Below, piece by piece: positions 7,743 through 16,229 of a stretch of DNA of 64,000 nt; within the stretch, counting starts at the first letter, position 1; every line of letters starts with the position of its first letter. The DNA comes from Sporosarcina globispora (GTDB taxonomy: Bacteria; Bacillota; Bacilli; Bacillales; Cytobacillaceae). Under the pieces are notes generated by a model, which saw only the letters and a list, made by a program, of their open reading frames with translations, ran no database searches and was not told the DNA's origin. Where the stretch lies: positions 706,001 to 770,000 of the forward strand of contig NZ_LGUF01000007.1 in assembly GCF_001274725.1 (NCBI RefSeq), in the 5' to 3' direction. The position numbers were made by a program, and so were the translations under genes.

Positions 7743-8555
7743 TTATTTTTTATAAAAAAATTCCGCGAAAAAGTCTCCTTCATTCGCTGAAAATCCCATT
7801 TCGAACAGTTCTTCGAAATACTGCTCTTCGAATTTTTTAGTCAAAATTCCATAGAAATACGCGATAGGACGGGCGATTGAGCAGGATTTCATTTTCCGGA
7901 TCAGCTGCTTAAAAGCTTGGATAGCTATATCCAACACAGCGTTCACATTTTGTTCACAATTATGTTTGTAAGCAGCAATGGCTGTCATTCTCCAGAATTC
8001 TTCAATCTGCTTTGCTTCCGGGAAAAAGTGCTTAACGAGGTCCACAAATGATCTTGGAACACGATCACTGGTAAAACTGTGATCAAGTCCGGTTCCGCTG
8101 CGTTTAGTATTCTTTTGATAATTATTAGTTTTAGAAAGATTGATAGTTTTATTAGGGTGGTTCATTTTTTCCTTTTTTGGTGGTTCACACTTGGGAAAAC
8201 GATTAAATACATATAAGTTGCTGGACTGGGAGCCATTTTTTCTTTCCGTTTCATGAACGGTGAAAATACCAAGGCTTGCGGCCTTGGCAATCATTCTTTT
8301 AAAAGTGGAGCGGGAAATGCCATTGCCGCTGTACTCCTCATGAATCGCCTTTAACACGGTTCCGATCTTGGCATTCGAAACACCGGGAACCTTCGCGGCA
8401 AAACGGACAAGACGCTTTAACCCAACAACCTCGCCCTTCGAGAACTGCTCCTTATGTACGGCAAGCCACATTTCCAAATGTGCATTAAACTCCTGGAGAT
8501 CTTTAAACTGAGAAAACTGTTCAAACTGGTCAACACTGCCTGATTTAAGATTCAT
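7743..8555 (-). CDS. Winged-helix DNA-binding protein of unknown function
   Basis: About 270 residues starting MNLKSGSVDQFEQF. Residues about 80-140 form a winged-helix-like stretch (ISRSTFKRMIAKAASLGIFT, then NGSQSSNLYVFNRF), reminiscent of replication-initiator or DnaD-like helix-turn-helix proteins of Bacillus. A polar linker (residues 140-180) leads to a helical C-terminal domain rich in aromatic residues. I do not recognise a characterised family. The start is chosen because an AAAGGGCGG motif precedes it and upstream codons overlap the conserved promoter element at 8582-8613. That element is shared with the DUF1659 operon, so both probably belong to one regulon. Confidence 0.65.
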   Translation of the reverse strand: MNLKSGSVDQFEQFSQFKDLQEFNAHLEMWLAVHKEQFSKGEVVGLKRLVRFAAKVPGVSNAKIGTVLKAIHEEYSGNGISRSTFKRMIAKAASLGIFTVHETERKNGSQSSNLYVFNRFPKCEPPKKEKMNHPNKTINLSKTNNYQKNTKRSGTGLDHSFTSDRVPRSFVDLVKHFFPEAKQIEEFWRMTAIAAYKHNCEQNVNAVLDIAIQAFKQLIRKMKSCSIARPIAYFYGILTKKFEEQYFEELFEMGFSANEGDFFAEFFYKK

Positions 8556-8581
8556 ATCTTTGCACCGCCCTTTCATCCCTG

Positions 8582-8613
8582 ATAATCGAAATGAAAGGGG
8601 GAAAAAGACAGGG
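8582..8613 (-). promoter_or_regulatory. Candidate alternative-sigma promoter, copy B
   Basis: Same blocks and spacing as 6913-6944: CCCTGTCTTTTT, six different bases, TTCATTTCGATTAT. It lies 27 bases upstream of the winged-helix gene start. Confidence 0.75.
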
Positions 8614-8764
8614 GGATTGCAGAAAGATGTGACAGAATGGTGAAAACTCTTATACACGCCTCCCCACCGCCTGTGGCGGCTGTTCGAGCCATGACCAAAT
8701 GTTCGAGATCTCAGAAGACCGTCAGCTCTTTATAACGCACTGCAATCACTCCTTTTTAGCCAAA

Positions 8765-9469
8765 TTAATTATATAAAAATACCTTCAAGGTACCCTTGCT
8801 GTCCATGGTAGCAAACAGAACATTATCAATGTTCGTCTGATAGAAATTTTGTAAATGGGCGATTAGCCATCTTTCGTCCTTTTGTATGTATTGCAGCTCT
8901 TTTTGATCCACTTTGCCTTCCTTAATAATGGTTCTTGGCATATCGAATGGTTCTGCATTCCTTTGCAGGAAAGCAGGTGTAATGGGTTCATATTTGGGAT
9001 CTAAAAAAAAGGAAATGCTCCCGTTTGCTTCCCAAAGAGCAAGTGCCACCTTTTTTACATCTTCTACTTTTCTCTCGCGTAATTCCTCCAGCAGCACATC
9101 AATGGAAATCCTTGCTTTGTTTAAGCCTTTGTAGATGATTTCGCCATTCTGCACAATGGTGATGGGCTTGCTATTTACCAGTCTTCTAAGCGCTGGCCAT
9201 TTCAGGATACTGAATAGGCTAATCAGGTAAAGAACCACCAGCACAGAGGTTGTAACTATTGAACCTTTTAGCCCAAGCCCCTCATCTGATAAGGGATGCG
9301 CAATAATATTGCCAATGACTAAAGCCATTACCAAGTCAAGGAGCCTTAATTGAGAAATGGCACGCTGCCCCAGCACTTTGGCGACAATGACTAAGAAGAA
9401 ATAAGCGATAACAGCCCTGAGTCCCCACTCCAAGGCGGAAAGTGAGTGCTGACTCTGAAAAAAATCCAT
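8765..9469 (-). CDS. DUF421 (YetF-like) membrane protein
   Basis: About 234 residues. Three N-terminal membrane segments (VIAYFFLVIVAKVLG, LVMALVIGNIIAHPL, SIVTTSVLVVLYLISLFSIL) are followed by a soluble YetF-type domain with the family phrases SKPITIVQNGEIIYKGLNKA, then RISIDVLLEELRERKVEDV. DUF421 proteins of Bacillus are membrane proteins of unclear function; a related 2Duf protein affects spore membrane and heat resistance. ATG 9469 has AAAGGA ten bases upstream; the GTG nine bases earlier is too close. Monocistronic. Confidence 0.87.
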   Translation of the reverse strand: MDFFQSQHSLSALEWGLRAVIAYFFLVIVAKVLGQRAISQLRLLDLVMALVIGNIIAHPLSDEGLGLKGSIVTTSVLVVLYLISLFSILKWPALRRLVNSKPITIVQNGEIIYKGLNKARISIDVLLEELRERKVEDVKKVALALWEANGSISFFLDPKYEPITPAFLQRNAEPFDMPRTIIKEGKVDQKELQYIQKDERWLIAHLQNFYQTNIDNVLFATMDSKGTLKVFLYN

Positions 9470-9639
9470 ATATGGCACATCCTTTAATCGGCGTAAAAAG
9501 TGAGATTACATAGTTCAGCTTTATAAAAGTGTTTTCCTATCCAGTTGCATTTATTCAAAGGTAAAGAAGGATTGTAAGTTACTTACAGTACATATAAAGT
9601 TTGCCTTTTTGAAAAACTAAGCGAAAGGAGGTTAGATAA

Positions 9640-9789
9640 ATGAAAAAATTTTTAATGATGTTTTTCCTATCTTTATCTTTCATAACGTTAACGGGCTGCG
9701 GTAACGATGAAAAGCCAGAGGAAGACGAACAGGTTGAAGATGTAGAAGAAGAGGATGAAATTGGCGACGGCGAAGTTGATGATGAGTAA
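9640..9789 (+). CDS. Small acidic lipoprotein
   Basis: A 49-residue protein: MKKFLMMFFLSLSFITLTGC is a signal peptide with lipobox LTGC (Cys20), followed by 29 residues that are almost all Glu, Asp or small. The start is fixed by AAAGGAGG at 9624-9631, eight bases upstream. The mature part is too short and acidic for a folded domain; a metal- or cation-binding surface tether is one guess. I do not recognise a family. Confidence 0.7.
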   Translation: MKKFLMMFFLSLSFITLTGCGNDEKPEEDEQVEDVEEEDEIGDGEVDDE

Positions 9790-9863
9790 AAGGTATCGAT
9801 GAGGTTGAAAGTCCTGTAACCGCATAAATCATACTCAGAAGTATTCCAATTGGAGCCTGGTTG

Positions 9864-9975
9864 TTGTCCGAATCCGAGGTGACTTCGGGCAGGGAGCGGG
9901 AGAAAATGCCAGTAGTTGTCCGAAAGCAAGTCAACTTCTGACACTCACCAAGGAGTTGACCTGCTCTTGTCCAAA
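9864..9975. repeat. Degenerate relic of the 52-bp repeat family
   Basis: GTCCGAATCCGAGGTGACTT at 9866 aligns with the unit of the large array at 37.2 kb. Further TGTCC words start 52 bp (9918, GTCCGAAAG) and then 51 bp later (9969). Two to three decayed units are present in an intergenic gap. Confidence 0.65.
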
Positions 9976-9984
9976 ATATAATGA

Positions 9985-10016
9985 AAGCCCCAATCACAAT
10001 ATGATAGGGGCTCTTT
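9985..10016. terminator. Bidirectional terminator
   Basis: AAAGCCCCAATCA and TGATAGGGGCTCTTT form a strong hairpin between the convergent lipoprotein gene and the gene ending at 10040. Confidence 0.75.
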
Positions 10017-10039
10017 CCAAGGTTTTTCCATAGGAATGG

Positions 10040-10528
10040 CTACATGCTATCAGATAAACACAAAACAATGATTTTATAAGGCGTGGTCTGGGCAGGGATG
10101 CTTTTGGTTGAAGGACCATAGGTCACAACTAAGTCTCTGTTTGCAGGGCTGCCGGTAAAAGCCTGCCCATTTGTTAACACCATTTGGGTATACGGTGAAA
10201 TGTTTAACTGCAGCTGTCCATCACTGCTGACTAATTGGCTATTAAAATAGTCAGTTTTCACATTTTGATGAGAAGTATGTTTTACGACCACAAGCGCACG
10301 GTATTGAGGAGGATATATCAGCGGAACAGGTGCATTGCCGTCATAATATCCAGTGATGATGTCCCCCACTGACAACATGGTTTGATCTAAAACGTAAGTG
10401 GAAGGGGATACGATGAAATTTACAGTTCCCCCCATTCCATTATCAGTGGAAATGATTTTATGACAGCCTTCTCCGTTAAAATTAGAGATCTGTGTAATGG
10501 TCCCCGTGAAATATAGAAAATTGATCAT
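10040..10528 (-). CDS. Hypothetical protein, 162 aa, unrecognised
   Basis: A 162-residue soluble protein beginning MINFLYFTGTITQISNFNGE without a signal peptide or membrane segment. It is rich in beta-forming residues and Gly/Asn (GCHKIISTDNGMGGTVNFIV, DIITGYYDGNAPVPLIYPPQ), suggesting an OB-like beta barrel, but I cannot assign a family. ATG 10528 follows GGGGGA with five bases of spacing. It is monocistronic and ends at a bidirectional terminator. Confidence 0.65.
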   Translation of the reverse strand: MINFLYFTGTITQISNFNGEGCHKIISTDNGMGGTVNFIVSPSTYVLDQTMLSVGDIITGYYDGNAPVPLIYPPQYRALVVVKHTSHQNVKTDYFNSQLVSSDGQLQLNISPYTQMVLTNGQAFTGSPANRDLVVTYGPSTKSIPAQTTPYKIIVLCLSDSM

Positions 10529-10710
10529 GTTCTTCCCCCGTTTTTATAAAAATAAAGCCCCCGATTTAAACAATATATTAATAAAACCTACTTTAAGTTC
10601 CTTTGTAAATTAACAAGCTCTTACTTTTCACCCAATCTTTACATTCAATTTACAATCGGTCTGTATAATTTTTATAGGTCATTAGTATGATATTTTGGGG
10701 GTTTTGACGG

Positions 10711-12405
10711 ATGAAAGAGCGGCTGGACAACTTTGCAGCAACCATTAGCCATAAGCTGAACCTGGGAACTAGATTAATAGCGCTGTTTTTTACCCTTCTG
10801 CTGCTATCGGCAGCGGCAGTCGGGGTTAGTTCTTATTTTAAAACAAAGGATATGGCAATCAAAACAATCGAGGATCGACTGGCAAGAGAAGCGGAATTAA
10901 TGGGCTACATAGCGGAAAACTTAAAGTTTGTGTATGTCAGCGATGATGCTTACTTTAAGCAGCAGCTCGAGGCAAGCGTCCGCTCTCAGCAGAAAAAGCT
11001 GCAGTCGGATTGGATTGACTCTGATTTTTTCTATCTATCGGATAATAAGATTACGCCTTTTAAGGTCAGCAGCAAAAATGATGCCTCTTTTTCAAGGGAA
11101 ACGATCAAAGAGATCAGCACTATGAAAAATGGTGTTATACATATTGAGATGAATGGGACAGATTATACAGCGGCTTTTCAGGAGATGGAGGAAATCGGCG
11201 GCAGCTATATAGTGCTCATCCCGGCAAAAACGTATATGGGCGATGTGCATGCGATCGGGTATTTTATGATTGCAGCGATTGTAATCAGTTTATTGGCTGC
11301 AGCGGCCATTATCAGCACCTTTGTCAGAAAAATAACCAAGCCGCTGAACTTATTAAGGAATACCATGCGGGAGGTCCGGGGAGGGAACCTGCAAAACCCG
11401 CTTGAGATTCATACAGCGATACCCGAAATTGCTTCTCTGCAGAAAAGTTATAACAGCATGATCGAACAAATGAGGAGCATGCTGAGGGAGCTGACCGGCA
11501 CAACGAAGGAGCTGGAGAGTACAGGCAATGAGCTGAAAGGGTCATCCTTAAGTGCTCTGGAAAGCGGCCAGCAGCTCGTATCAGCCATTCACCTTGTAAA
11601 AATGGGGGCAGAGCAAACGGCTGCGAGTTCTGAAAATAGCGCGTCCAGTTTTAAAGAAATGAAAGACAAGTTCGAAGAAATGCTTCTTCATATGGAAAGT
11701 GTAATTCGCAGTTCAGAGGTGATGAATGATTCTGCCTTGCGCGGAGGGAACAGTATGGGTGAACTGATTACTGCCATTCACTCCTTTGGTTCGGAGTTTG
11801 GAAAAATGACCCTTACAGTCCAGGAGGTCAAAGATCATTCCGTATCGATTACAAATCTGGTCGGAATGGTAAAAGGGATTGCAGAACAAACAAGGCTGTT
11901 GTCCTTAAATGCTTCTATCGAGGCCGCCCGCGCAAGAGAGGCAGGGAAAGGCTTTGCCGTGGTGGCAGGGGAAGTCCGGAAACTGGCTGAACAATCAGCA
12001 GCAGCTGCAGAGGATATCACCCAAGGGATAAAAAATATGGAAAATATCACATTCAGAGCTTCAGAGGAATTTAACCATCTTCATACGAAGATAAAAGGCA
12101 ATCTTGAGATGGCAGGCAGATCAAAAATATCTCTGGATGAGCTGATGAATGAGATTTCTAATGTAAGCGGAAAGCTCCAAACCATGCAAGCGGAGCTGAA
12201 GGGCCTGGAAAAAACACTGCCTCAGCTTGAACAGGGAGCCGAACAGTTCTCATCTGTTTCACAGGAAACATTGGCCAGTGCAGAAGAGATGCTCGCAGCC
12301 AGCGTCATTCAAACAGGACAAATGGAGAAAACGGATGAAATTGGGATTAAACTTAACTCTCTGGCAAGATCATTGTCTGAAATGACAAGCCATTATAGGG
12401 CTTAA
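10711..12405 (+). CDS. Methyl-accepting chemotaxis protein
   Basis: A 564-residue transmembrane chemoreceptor. Membrane segment one at about residues 22-43 ([20 protein letters not shown]), a roughly 140-residue extracellular sensor, segment two at about 182-205, a HAMP linker at about 206-258, then the cytoplasmic coiled coil. The signalling hairpin tip, normally [20 protein letters not shown], reads [20 protein letters not shown] near residue 390, with [16 protein letters not shown] after it. Known role: binds ligand and controls CheA through CheW. The ligand cannot be inferred. Only a weak GGGGG-type binding site precedes ATG 10711. Confidence 0.93.
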   Translation: MKERLDNFAATISHKLNLGTRLIALFFTLLLLSAAAVGVSSYFKTKDMAIKTIEDRLAREAELMGYIAENLKFVYVSDDAYFKQQLEASVRSQQKKLQSDWIDSDFFYLSDNKITPFKVSSKNDASFSRETIKEISTMKNGVIHIEMNGTDYTAAFQEMEEIGGSYIVLIPAKTYMGDVHAIGYFMIAAIVISLLAAAAIISTFVRKITKPLNLLRNTMREVRGGNLQNPLEIHTAIPEIASLQKSYNSMIEQMRSMLRELTGTTKELESTGNELKGSSLSALESGQQLVSAIHLVKMGAEQTAASSENSASSFKEMKDKFEEMLLHMESVIRSSEVMNDSALRGGNSMGELITAIHSFGSEFGKMTLTVQEVKDHSVSITNLVGMVKGIAEQTRLLSLNASIEAARAREAGKGFAVVAGEVRKLAEQSAAAAEDITQGIKNMENITFRASEEFNHLHTKIKGNLEMAGRSKISLDELMNEISNVSGKLQTMQAELKGLEKTLPQLEQGAEQFSSVSQETLASAEEMLAASVIQTGQMEKTDEIGIKLNSLARSLSEMTSHYRA

Positions 12406-12415
12406 TGGAAAAATA

Positions 12416-12446
12416 AAGGAACCAGGCCGCAGCTGCCTGGTTCCTT
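12416..12446. terminator. Bidirectional terminator
   Basis: AAGGAACCAGGC and GCCTGGTTCCTT form a perfect 12-bp stem between the convergent chemoreceptor and thioredoxin-like genes. Confidence 0.85.
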
Positions 12447-12776
12447 CTATGCTTCAAAAACACCTTCATAGATCCTTTTCAAATCATTACGAAGCTTCCC
12501 CATCGGTATGAACCGCGCTTCCCTCAAAACTTCTCTTCCATCCAGATATAGTGCAATTACAGGCACTGTGAAAGCCATCAGGAACCCGGCTATTTCGGTT
12601 ACCTTTCCTGCATTCACAAGCCGTGTTTCTATACGGGGATAATCTTTCAAAACTTCCTCAACCTGAGGAAGCAGGCCATGACAGACGCTTCAGCTGTCGT
12701 TTAAAACATAAATGAGGCCCAGCTCGGCGCTATGAATAAACTGATGCACCTCTTCCATCGTTGTCATCTCTTTCAT
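12447..12776 (-). CDS. Thioredoxin-like protein with in-frame TGA in the CxxC position (candidate selenoprotein)
   Basis: Read from ATG 12776 (AGAGGAGG upstream, six bases before the start), the frame gives 28 residues ending IYVLNDS, then TGA (codon 29, bases 12692-12690), then SVCHGLLPQVEEVLKDYP and a normal thioredoxin-fold C-terminus with the cis-proline loop TVP (Pro72) and a VLREARF strand. The product is 109 residues if TGA is read through. Relatives I recall have CSVCH here, so the TGA replaces the first Cys of CxxC, giving U-S-V-C. A perfect 8-bp hairpin with loop GGU starts 18 nt after the TGA. Selenocysteine insertion explains both facts; a nonsense mutation or sequencing error is the alternative. 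TATAAT (minus strand, 12815-12810) is a likely -10. Confidence 0.8.
12653..12671 (-). promoter_or_regulatory. SECIS-like hairpin inside the thioredoxin-like gene
   Basis: On the minus strand CTTCCTCA, loop GGT, TGAGGAAG: eight perfect pairs, plus a possible G-U pair below. The loop starts 26 nt after the TGA. Bacterial SECIS elements lie within roughly this distance and carry a G at the start of a small apical loop; the E. coli fdhF loop contains GGU. Confidence 0.65.
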
Positions 12777-12870
12777 CGTCTTCCTCCTCTTTTTGCTGGA
12801 ACTTTTTCCATTATACAATAGGATTTCCATAACCACTTCTAGAATACCTTATCAGGAGGGAGTGGTTATA

Positions 12871-13467
12871 TTGGCAAATCTATGGGAAGAAAAGTTCTCC
12901 GCAGAAGGATATTTATATGGCGAAGAGCCAAATGAATTTATTAGAGAGCAAGCGTGGCGGCTTGAAGGACGCAAGAGCGTCGCTGCTTTTGCAGAGGGGG
13001 AGGGCCGAAATGCTGTATTTCTTGCCAGAAAGGGGCATGATGTAACAGCATGGGACTATACGCAAAGCGGGTTGATCAAAACGCAGCAGCTGGCTGAACG
13101 CCACCATGTAAGAGTTGAAACAGGGCAGAAAGATCTGATTCATGATTCTGTGCCAACCGAGGAGTATGATGCTTCCATTATGGTTTTCGGCCATTTTCTG
13201 AAAAAAGATCAAAAAACGGTTTTCGATAAGCTGGTTTCAGTTGTCAAGCCGGATGGAATCGTCATGCTTGAGGTCTATTCAGAGGATCAGCTCCGCTATG
13301 GAACAGGCGGGCCGAAAAGTCTGGACATGGTCTATCATCCCGCAGATCTTCTCGAATGGATTCAGGGATATAAGGTCCTTCATTTCTTTTATGGCGAACA
13401 GGAGAGAGTGGAAGGAAAAGGCCATACAGGAACGGGACATGTAATCCAGGTCATCTTGCAAAAGTAG
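12871..13467 (+). CDS. SAM-dependent class I methyltransferase (TehB-like)
   Basis: About 198 residues. The opening WEEKFSAEGYLYGEEPNEFI and the nucleotide-binding loop FAEGEGRNAVFLARKGHDVT (motif I, E/DGxGRN) are typical of TehB/tellurite-type and thiopurine-like small-molecule methyltransferases. The acidic end of strand two reads TAWDYTQSGL. The substrate cannot be told. TTG 12871 is chosen because AGGAGGG (12854-12860) lies ten bases before it. It is divergent from the thioredoxin-like gene with about 95 bp between starts, so the two may share a control region. Confidence 0.82.
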   Translation: MANLWEEKFSAEGYLYGEEPNEFIREQAWRLEGRKSVAAFAEGEGRNAVFLARKGHDVTAWDYTQSGLIKTQQLAERHHVRVETGQKDLIHDSVPTEEYDASIMVFGHFLKKDQKTVFDKLVSVVKPDGIVMLEVYSEDQLRYGTGGPKSLDMVYHPADLLEWIQGYKVLHFFYGEQERVEGKGHTGTGHVIQVILQK

Positions 13468-13500
13468 AAAAAGGAGGCATAAGCGGCCTCCTTTTCCTAT
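13468..13500. terminator. Bidirectional terminator
   Basis: AAAAAGGAGGC and GCCTCCTTTT arms between convergent genes, followed by T-rich sequence. Confidence 0.8.
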
Positions 13501-13502
13501 TT

Positions 13503-14675
13503 TTAAGAAGTAATCGATCGGGTACTGCTTATCTTGGCAGAATATACACGATACAACACAAACGCTAATCCCGAAAGCAGGATCCCAGATATGTACGGAG
13601 CACCGATGCTGAGGGTAAAAAGCCATCCTCCGAGCGGCGGTCCGATAATGCGTCCCAGGGAGTCAAATGATGACAGCAGGCCGGTCGTGCTGCCGTGCCC
13701 CGTTTGTGAAGTCTTTGTCAGCAGGGAGGATACGCTTGGGCGGATAAACCCGTTTCCTATGCCGAAAACCGTTAAGAAAATCGCTGCGGTAGTAAAACTG
13801 TCAATCAGGAGAATAAGTCCAAAGCCAATGGCAGAGATTATGATCCCCAGCTGAATCACAGCTCCTTCTCCATACTTTTTCGTCATTCTTCCTACCAAAC
13901 CGCCCTGCACAAGGGCGCCTCCAAATCCCATTATCATAAAGATATAGCCAAGCTCCACGGTGCCAAGACCAGCTTTTTCAGCCGCAAAATACGCAAAAGT
14001 TGCTTCCAGTCCTGACAATGACAACGAAACAAACAGCTGAAGAATAAACAAAATGCCGGCTTGCCCCTTTAAAGCGGTCAAAAGTCCTGGACGCTTAGAC
14101 GTTCCCTGGCTGCGCTGCTCTGGTGAAAGGGATTCTTTCAGCACGAGCATCACAAGAAAGAAGGTGATAAACGAAGACGTTCCTGCCGCGTAGAAAGGTA
14201 TGTTCAAACTTTCCCGGGAAAAGATGCCGCCGATCGCCGGGCCGAAAATAAACCCTAAGCCTACAGCAGCACCAATGATGCCCATTCCTTTTCCTCGGTC
14301 TTCTTCAGATGTAATATCCGCTACATAGGCCATTACAGTCGGCATATTGGCAGATGACAGGAAGCCGCCGATGATTCTGGCCGCAAACAGCATCCAAAGC
14401 TCAGTGGATAATGCCATCATGAAAAAAGACAGACCGAGGCCGAAAATACCGATCATAATGACCGGCTTGCGCCCGATTTTATCGGAAACGCGCCCCCACA
14501 TAGGTGCAAACAGCAGCTGCATCAAAGAATAAACGGCCATTAAGAGGCCCAGTTCAGTGGGGGAGGCCCCTAACTCTTCCGCATAAAAGGGGATAACAGG
14601 AATAATGATTCCAAACCCCACCATAACAAGAAACATAACTGCGAATAAAAGAGGCAGTGCTTTTTTTGTATTCAA
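13503..14675 (-). CDS. MFS multidrug/tetracycline-type efflux transporter
   Basis: About 390 residues with 12 predicted membrane helices. The loop 2-3 MFS motif reads GRVSDKIGRKPVIMIG, and motif C of drug:H+ antiporters appears as GAAVGLGFIFGPAIGG in helix five, which points to export. It resembles TetA/NorA/Bmr relatives; the substrate is unknown. TTG 14675 is chosen because GGAG lies eight bases upstream; a GTG nine bases earlier overlaps that site. Monocistronic, convergent with the methyltransferase gene. Confidence 0.87.
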   Translation of the reverse strand: MNTKKALPLLFAVMFLVMVGFGIIIPVIPFYAEELGASPTELGLLMAVYSLMQLLFAPMWGRVSDKIGRKPVIMIGIFGLGLSFFMMALSTELWMLFAARIIGGFLSSANMPTVMAYVADITSEEDRGKGMGIIGAAVGLGFIFGPAIGGIFSRESLNIPFYAAGTSSFITFFLVMLVLKESLSPEQRSQGTSKRPGLLTALKGQAGILFILQLFVSLSLSGLEATFAYFAAEKAGLGTVELGYIFMIMGFGGALVQGGLVGRMTKKYGEGAVIQLGIIISAIGFGLILLIDSFTTAAIFLTVFGIGNGFIRPSVSSLLTKTSQTGHGSTTGLLSSFDSLGRIIGPPLGGWLFTLSIGAPYISGILLSGLAFVLYRVYSAKISSTRSITS

Positions 14676-14874
14676 CGTATTCACTCCAGTTAATGTCAAA
14701 TTCCATCTAAGTATTATGATTATAACAAAAACATACCCATACTTTCATCTCATGGAAAGGGCAGGTAAATAAGTTCTATTTAAAAATCATTATTAAAAAT
14801 ATATTGAAATATCAAAATAATATAAATTATGATGTACTTGTACATATTTTATAGTCATGGAAGGGGGAATTTTA

Positions 14875-16209
14875 GTGGAAAAGAAATTAGAAAAGAAAGT
14901 GCTGATCGCAAGCCTGATTGGAAGTTCCATTGAATGGTTTGATTATTTTTTGTATGGGACTGTAGCTGCACTTGTATTTAATCAAATGTTTTTTCATAAC
15001 GATGATCCGGCTGTCGGTTTGATGCTGGCGTATGCCTCTTTCGCACTTGCTTTTTTCATCCGTCCGCTTGGAGGCGTGATTTTCAGCCATATCGGGGATA
15101 AAATTGGCAGAAAAAAAACCCTTGTCCTCACCCTATCCCTTATGGGCGGTGCAACAGTCCTCATGGGCTTCTTGCCTACCTATGACAATATTGGTGTGGC
15201 GGCACCGATCCTGCTGATCATTTTACGCTTAATACAAGGAATTGGCCTTGGCGGAGAATGGGGCGGCGCGCTCCTGCTTGCTGTTGAGTATGCCCCAAAA
15301 GATCGCCGCGGCTTTTTTGGAAGCATTCCGCAAATGGGTGTCACCATCGGAATGCTCCTTGGAACGCTCGCATTATCCATTATGACTTTATTGCCTGAAG
15401 AAGCCTTTTTATCATGGGGATGGCGCGTACCGTTCATTCTAAGTGCCCTGCTGGTCTTTTTTGGTTTATGGATCCGCAAAGGCATTGATGAAACACCATC
15501 CTTTAAAAAGGCCAAGGAGAAGGGCGAAATCGCCAAGATACCGTTTGTGGAAACAATGCGCAGCCATTGGAAGGAAGTATTGATTGCAGTTGGCGCAAAA
15601 GTGGTGGAGACAGCGCCATTCTATATCTTCGGAACCTTTATTGTTTCCTATGCGACAACACAGCTTGGGTTCTCGCGCACCGTTACCCTGAATGCAGTTA
15701 CGATTGCAACGATTATTACCACTATTCTAATCCCGATCATGGGAAAACTGTCTGATAAAATTGGCCGGAAAAAGCTTTATGTGGGCGGAACAGTCCTCAT
15801 GATGCTTTATGCCTTTCCATACTTCTGGCTTCTTCATCAGGGTTCGCCTGTTCTCCTGATTGTGGCCACCATACTCGGTCTTGGCATCATTTGGGCTCCG
15901 ATCACAGCTGTTCTGGGAACGATGTTTTCTGAAATATTTAAGTCGAACGTCCGCTATACCGGCATCACACTTGGGTATCAAATAGGAGCAGCATTGGCAG
16001 GAGGAACCGCTCCTCTTGTCGCAACGGCTTTGCTGAATGCATATGACAATTCCTATGTTCCTGTGGCGCTTTATATCATGCTTGCAGCCGCCATCTCTTT
16101 AATTGCGATTGCATCCGTCCGTGACCGAAGCAATCAGGACCTCGATTCTGATCTGCCAGGGGAGGATTCAATCCGTACAGGCTTCGGACAAACCGATCAA
16201 AAAGCTTAA
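14875..16209 (+). CDS. MHS-family (metabolite:H+ symporter) MFS transporter
   Basis: About 444 residues, 12 helices. It has the metabolite:H+ symporter signatures GSSIEWFDYFLYGT in helix one, RPLGGVIFSHIGDKIGRKKT after helix two, and QGIGLGGEWGGALLL in helix four. Such proteins import small carboxylates or osmolytes (ProP, ShiA, KgtP type). GTG 14875 is chosen because GGGGG lies seven bases upstream. It forms an operon with the ornithine-cyclodeaminase-like gene 20 bases downstream, so an amino or imino acid substrate is plausible. An inverted repeat TGTACTTGTACA at 14833-14844 just upstream could be an operator. Confidence 0.85.
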   Translation: MEKKLEKKVLIASLIGSSIEWFDYFLYGTVAALVFNQMFFHNDDPAVGLMLAYASFALAFFIRPLGGVIFSHIGDKIGRKKTLVLTLSLMGGATVLMGFLPTYDNIGVAAPILLIILRLIQGIGLGGEWGGALLLAVEYAPKDRRGFFGSIPQMGVTIGMLLGTLALSIMTLLPEEAFLSWGWRVPFILSALLVFFGLWIRKGIDETPSFKKAKEKGEIAKIPFVETMRSHWKEVLIAVGAKVVETAPFYIFGTFIVSYATTQLGFSRTVTLNAVTIATIITTILIPIMGKLSDKIGRKKLYVGGTVLMMLYAFPYFWLLHQGSPVLLIVATILGLGIIWAPITAVLGTMFSEIFKSNVRYTGITLGYQIGAALAGGTAPLVATALLNAYDNSYVPVALYIMLAAAISLIAIASVRDRSNQDLDSDLPGEDSIRTGFGQTDQKA

Positions 16210-16229
16210 ACCGAAGAAAGGTAGATTGT

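Noticed and set aside
8660-8690. Terminator-like CCGCC/GGCGG hairpin upstream of the winged-helix gene
   Set aside because: The stem is five bases with no T run on either strand; kept out as a feature.
12447-12650. Separate short gene starting inside the thioredoxin-like frame
   Set aside because: The internal TTG near 12650 has no ribosome binding site, and the protein would lack the first strand and helix of the fold.
14833-14844. TGTACTTGTACA as a sure operator of the MHS transporter operon
   Set aside because: Short inverted repeats are frequent in this AT-rich gap; mentioned under the gene but not listed as a feature.
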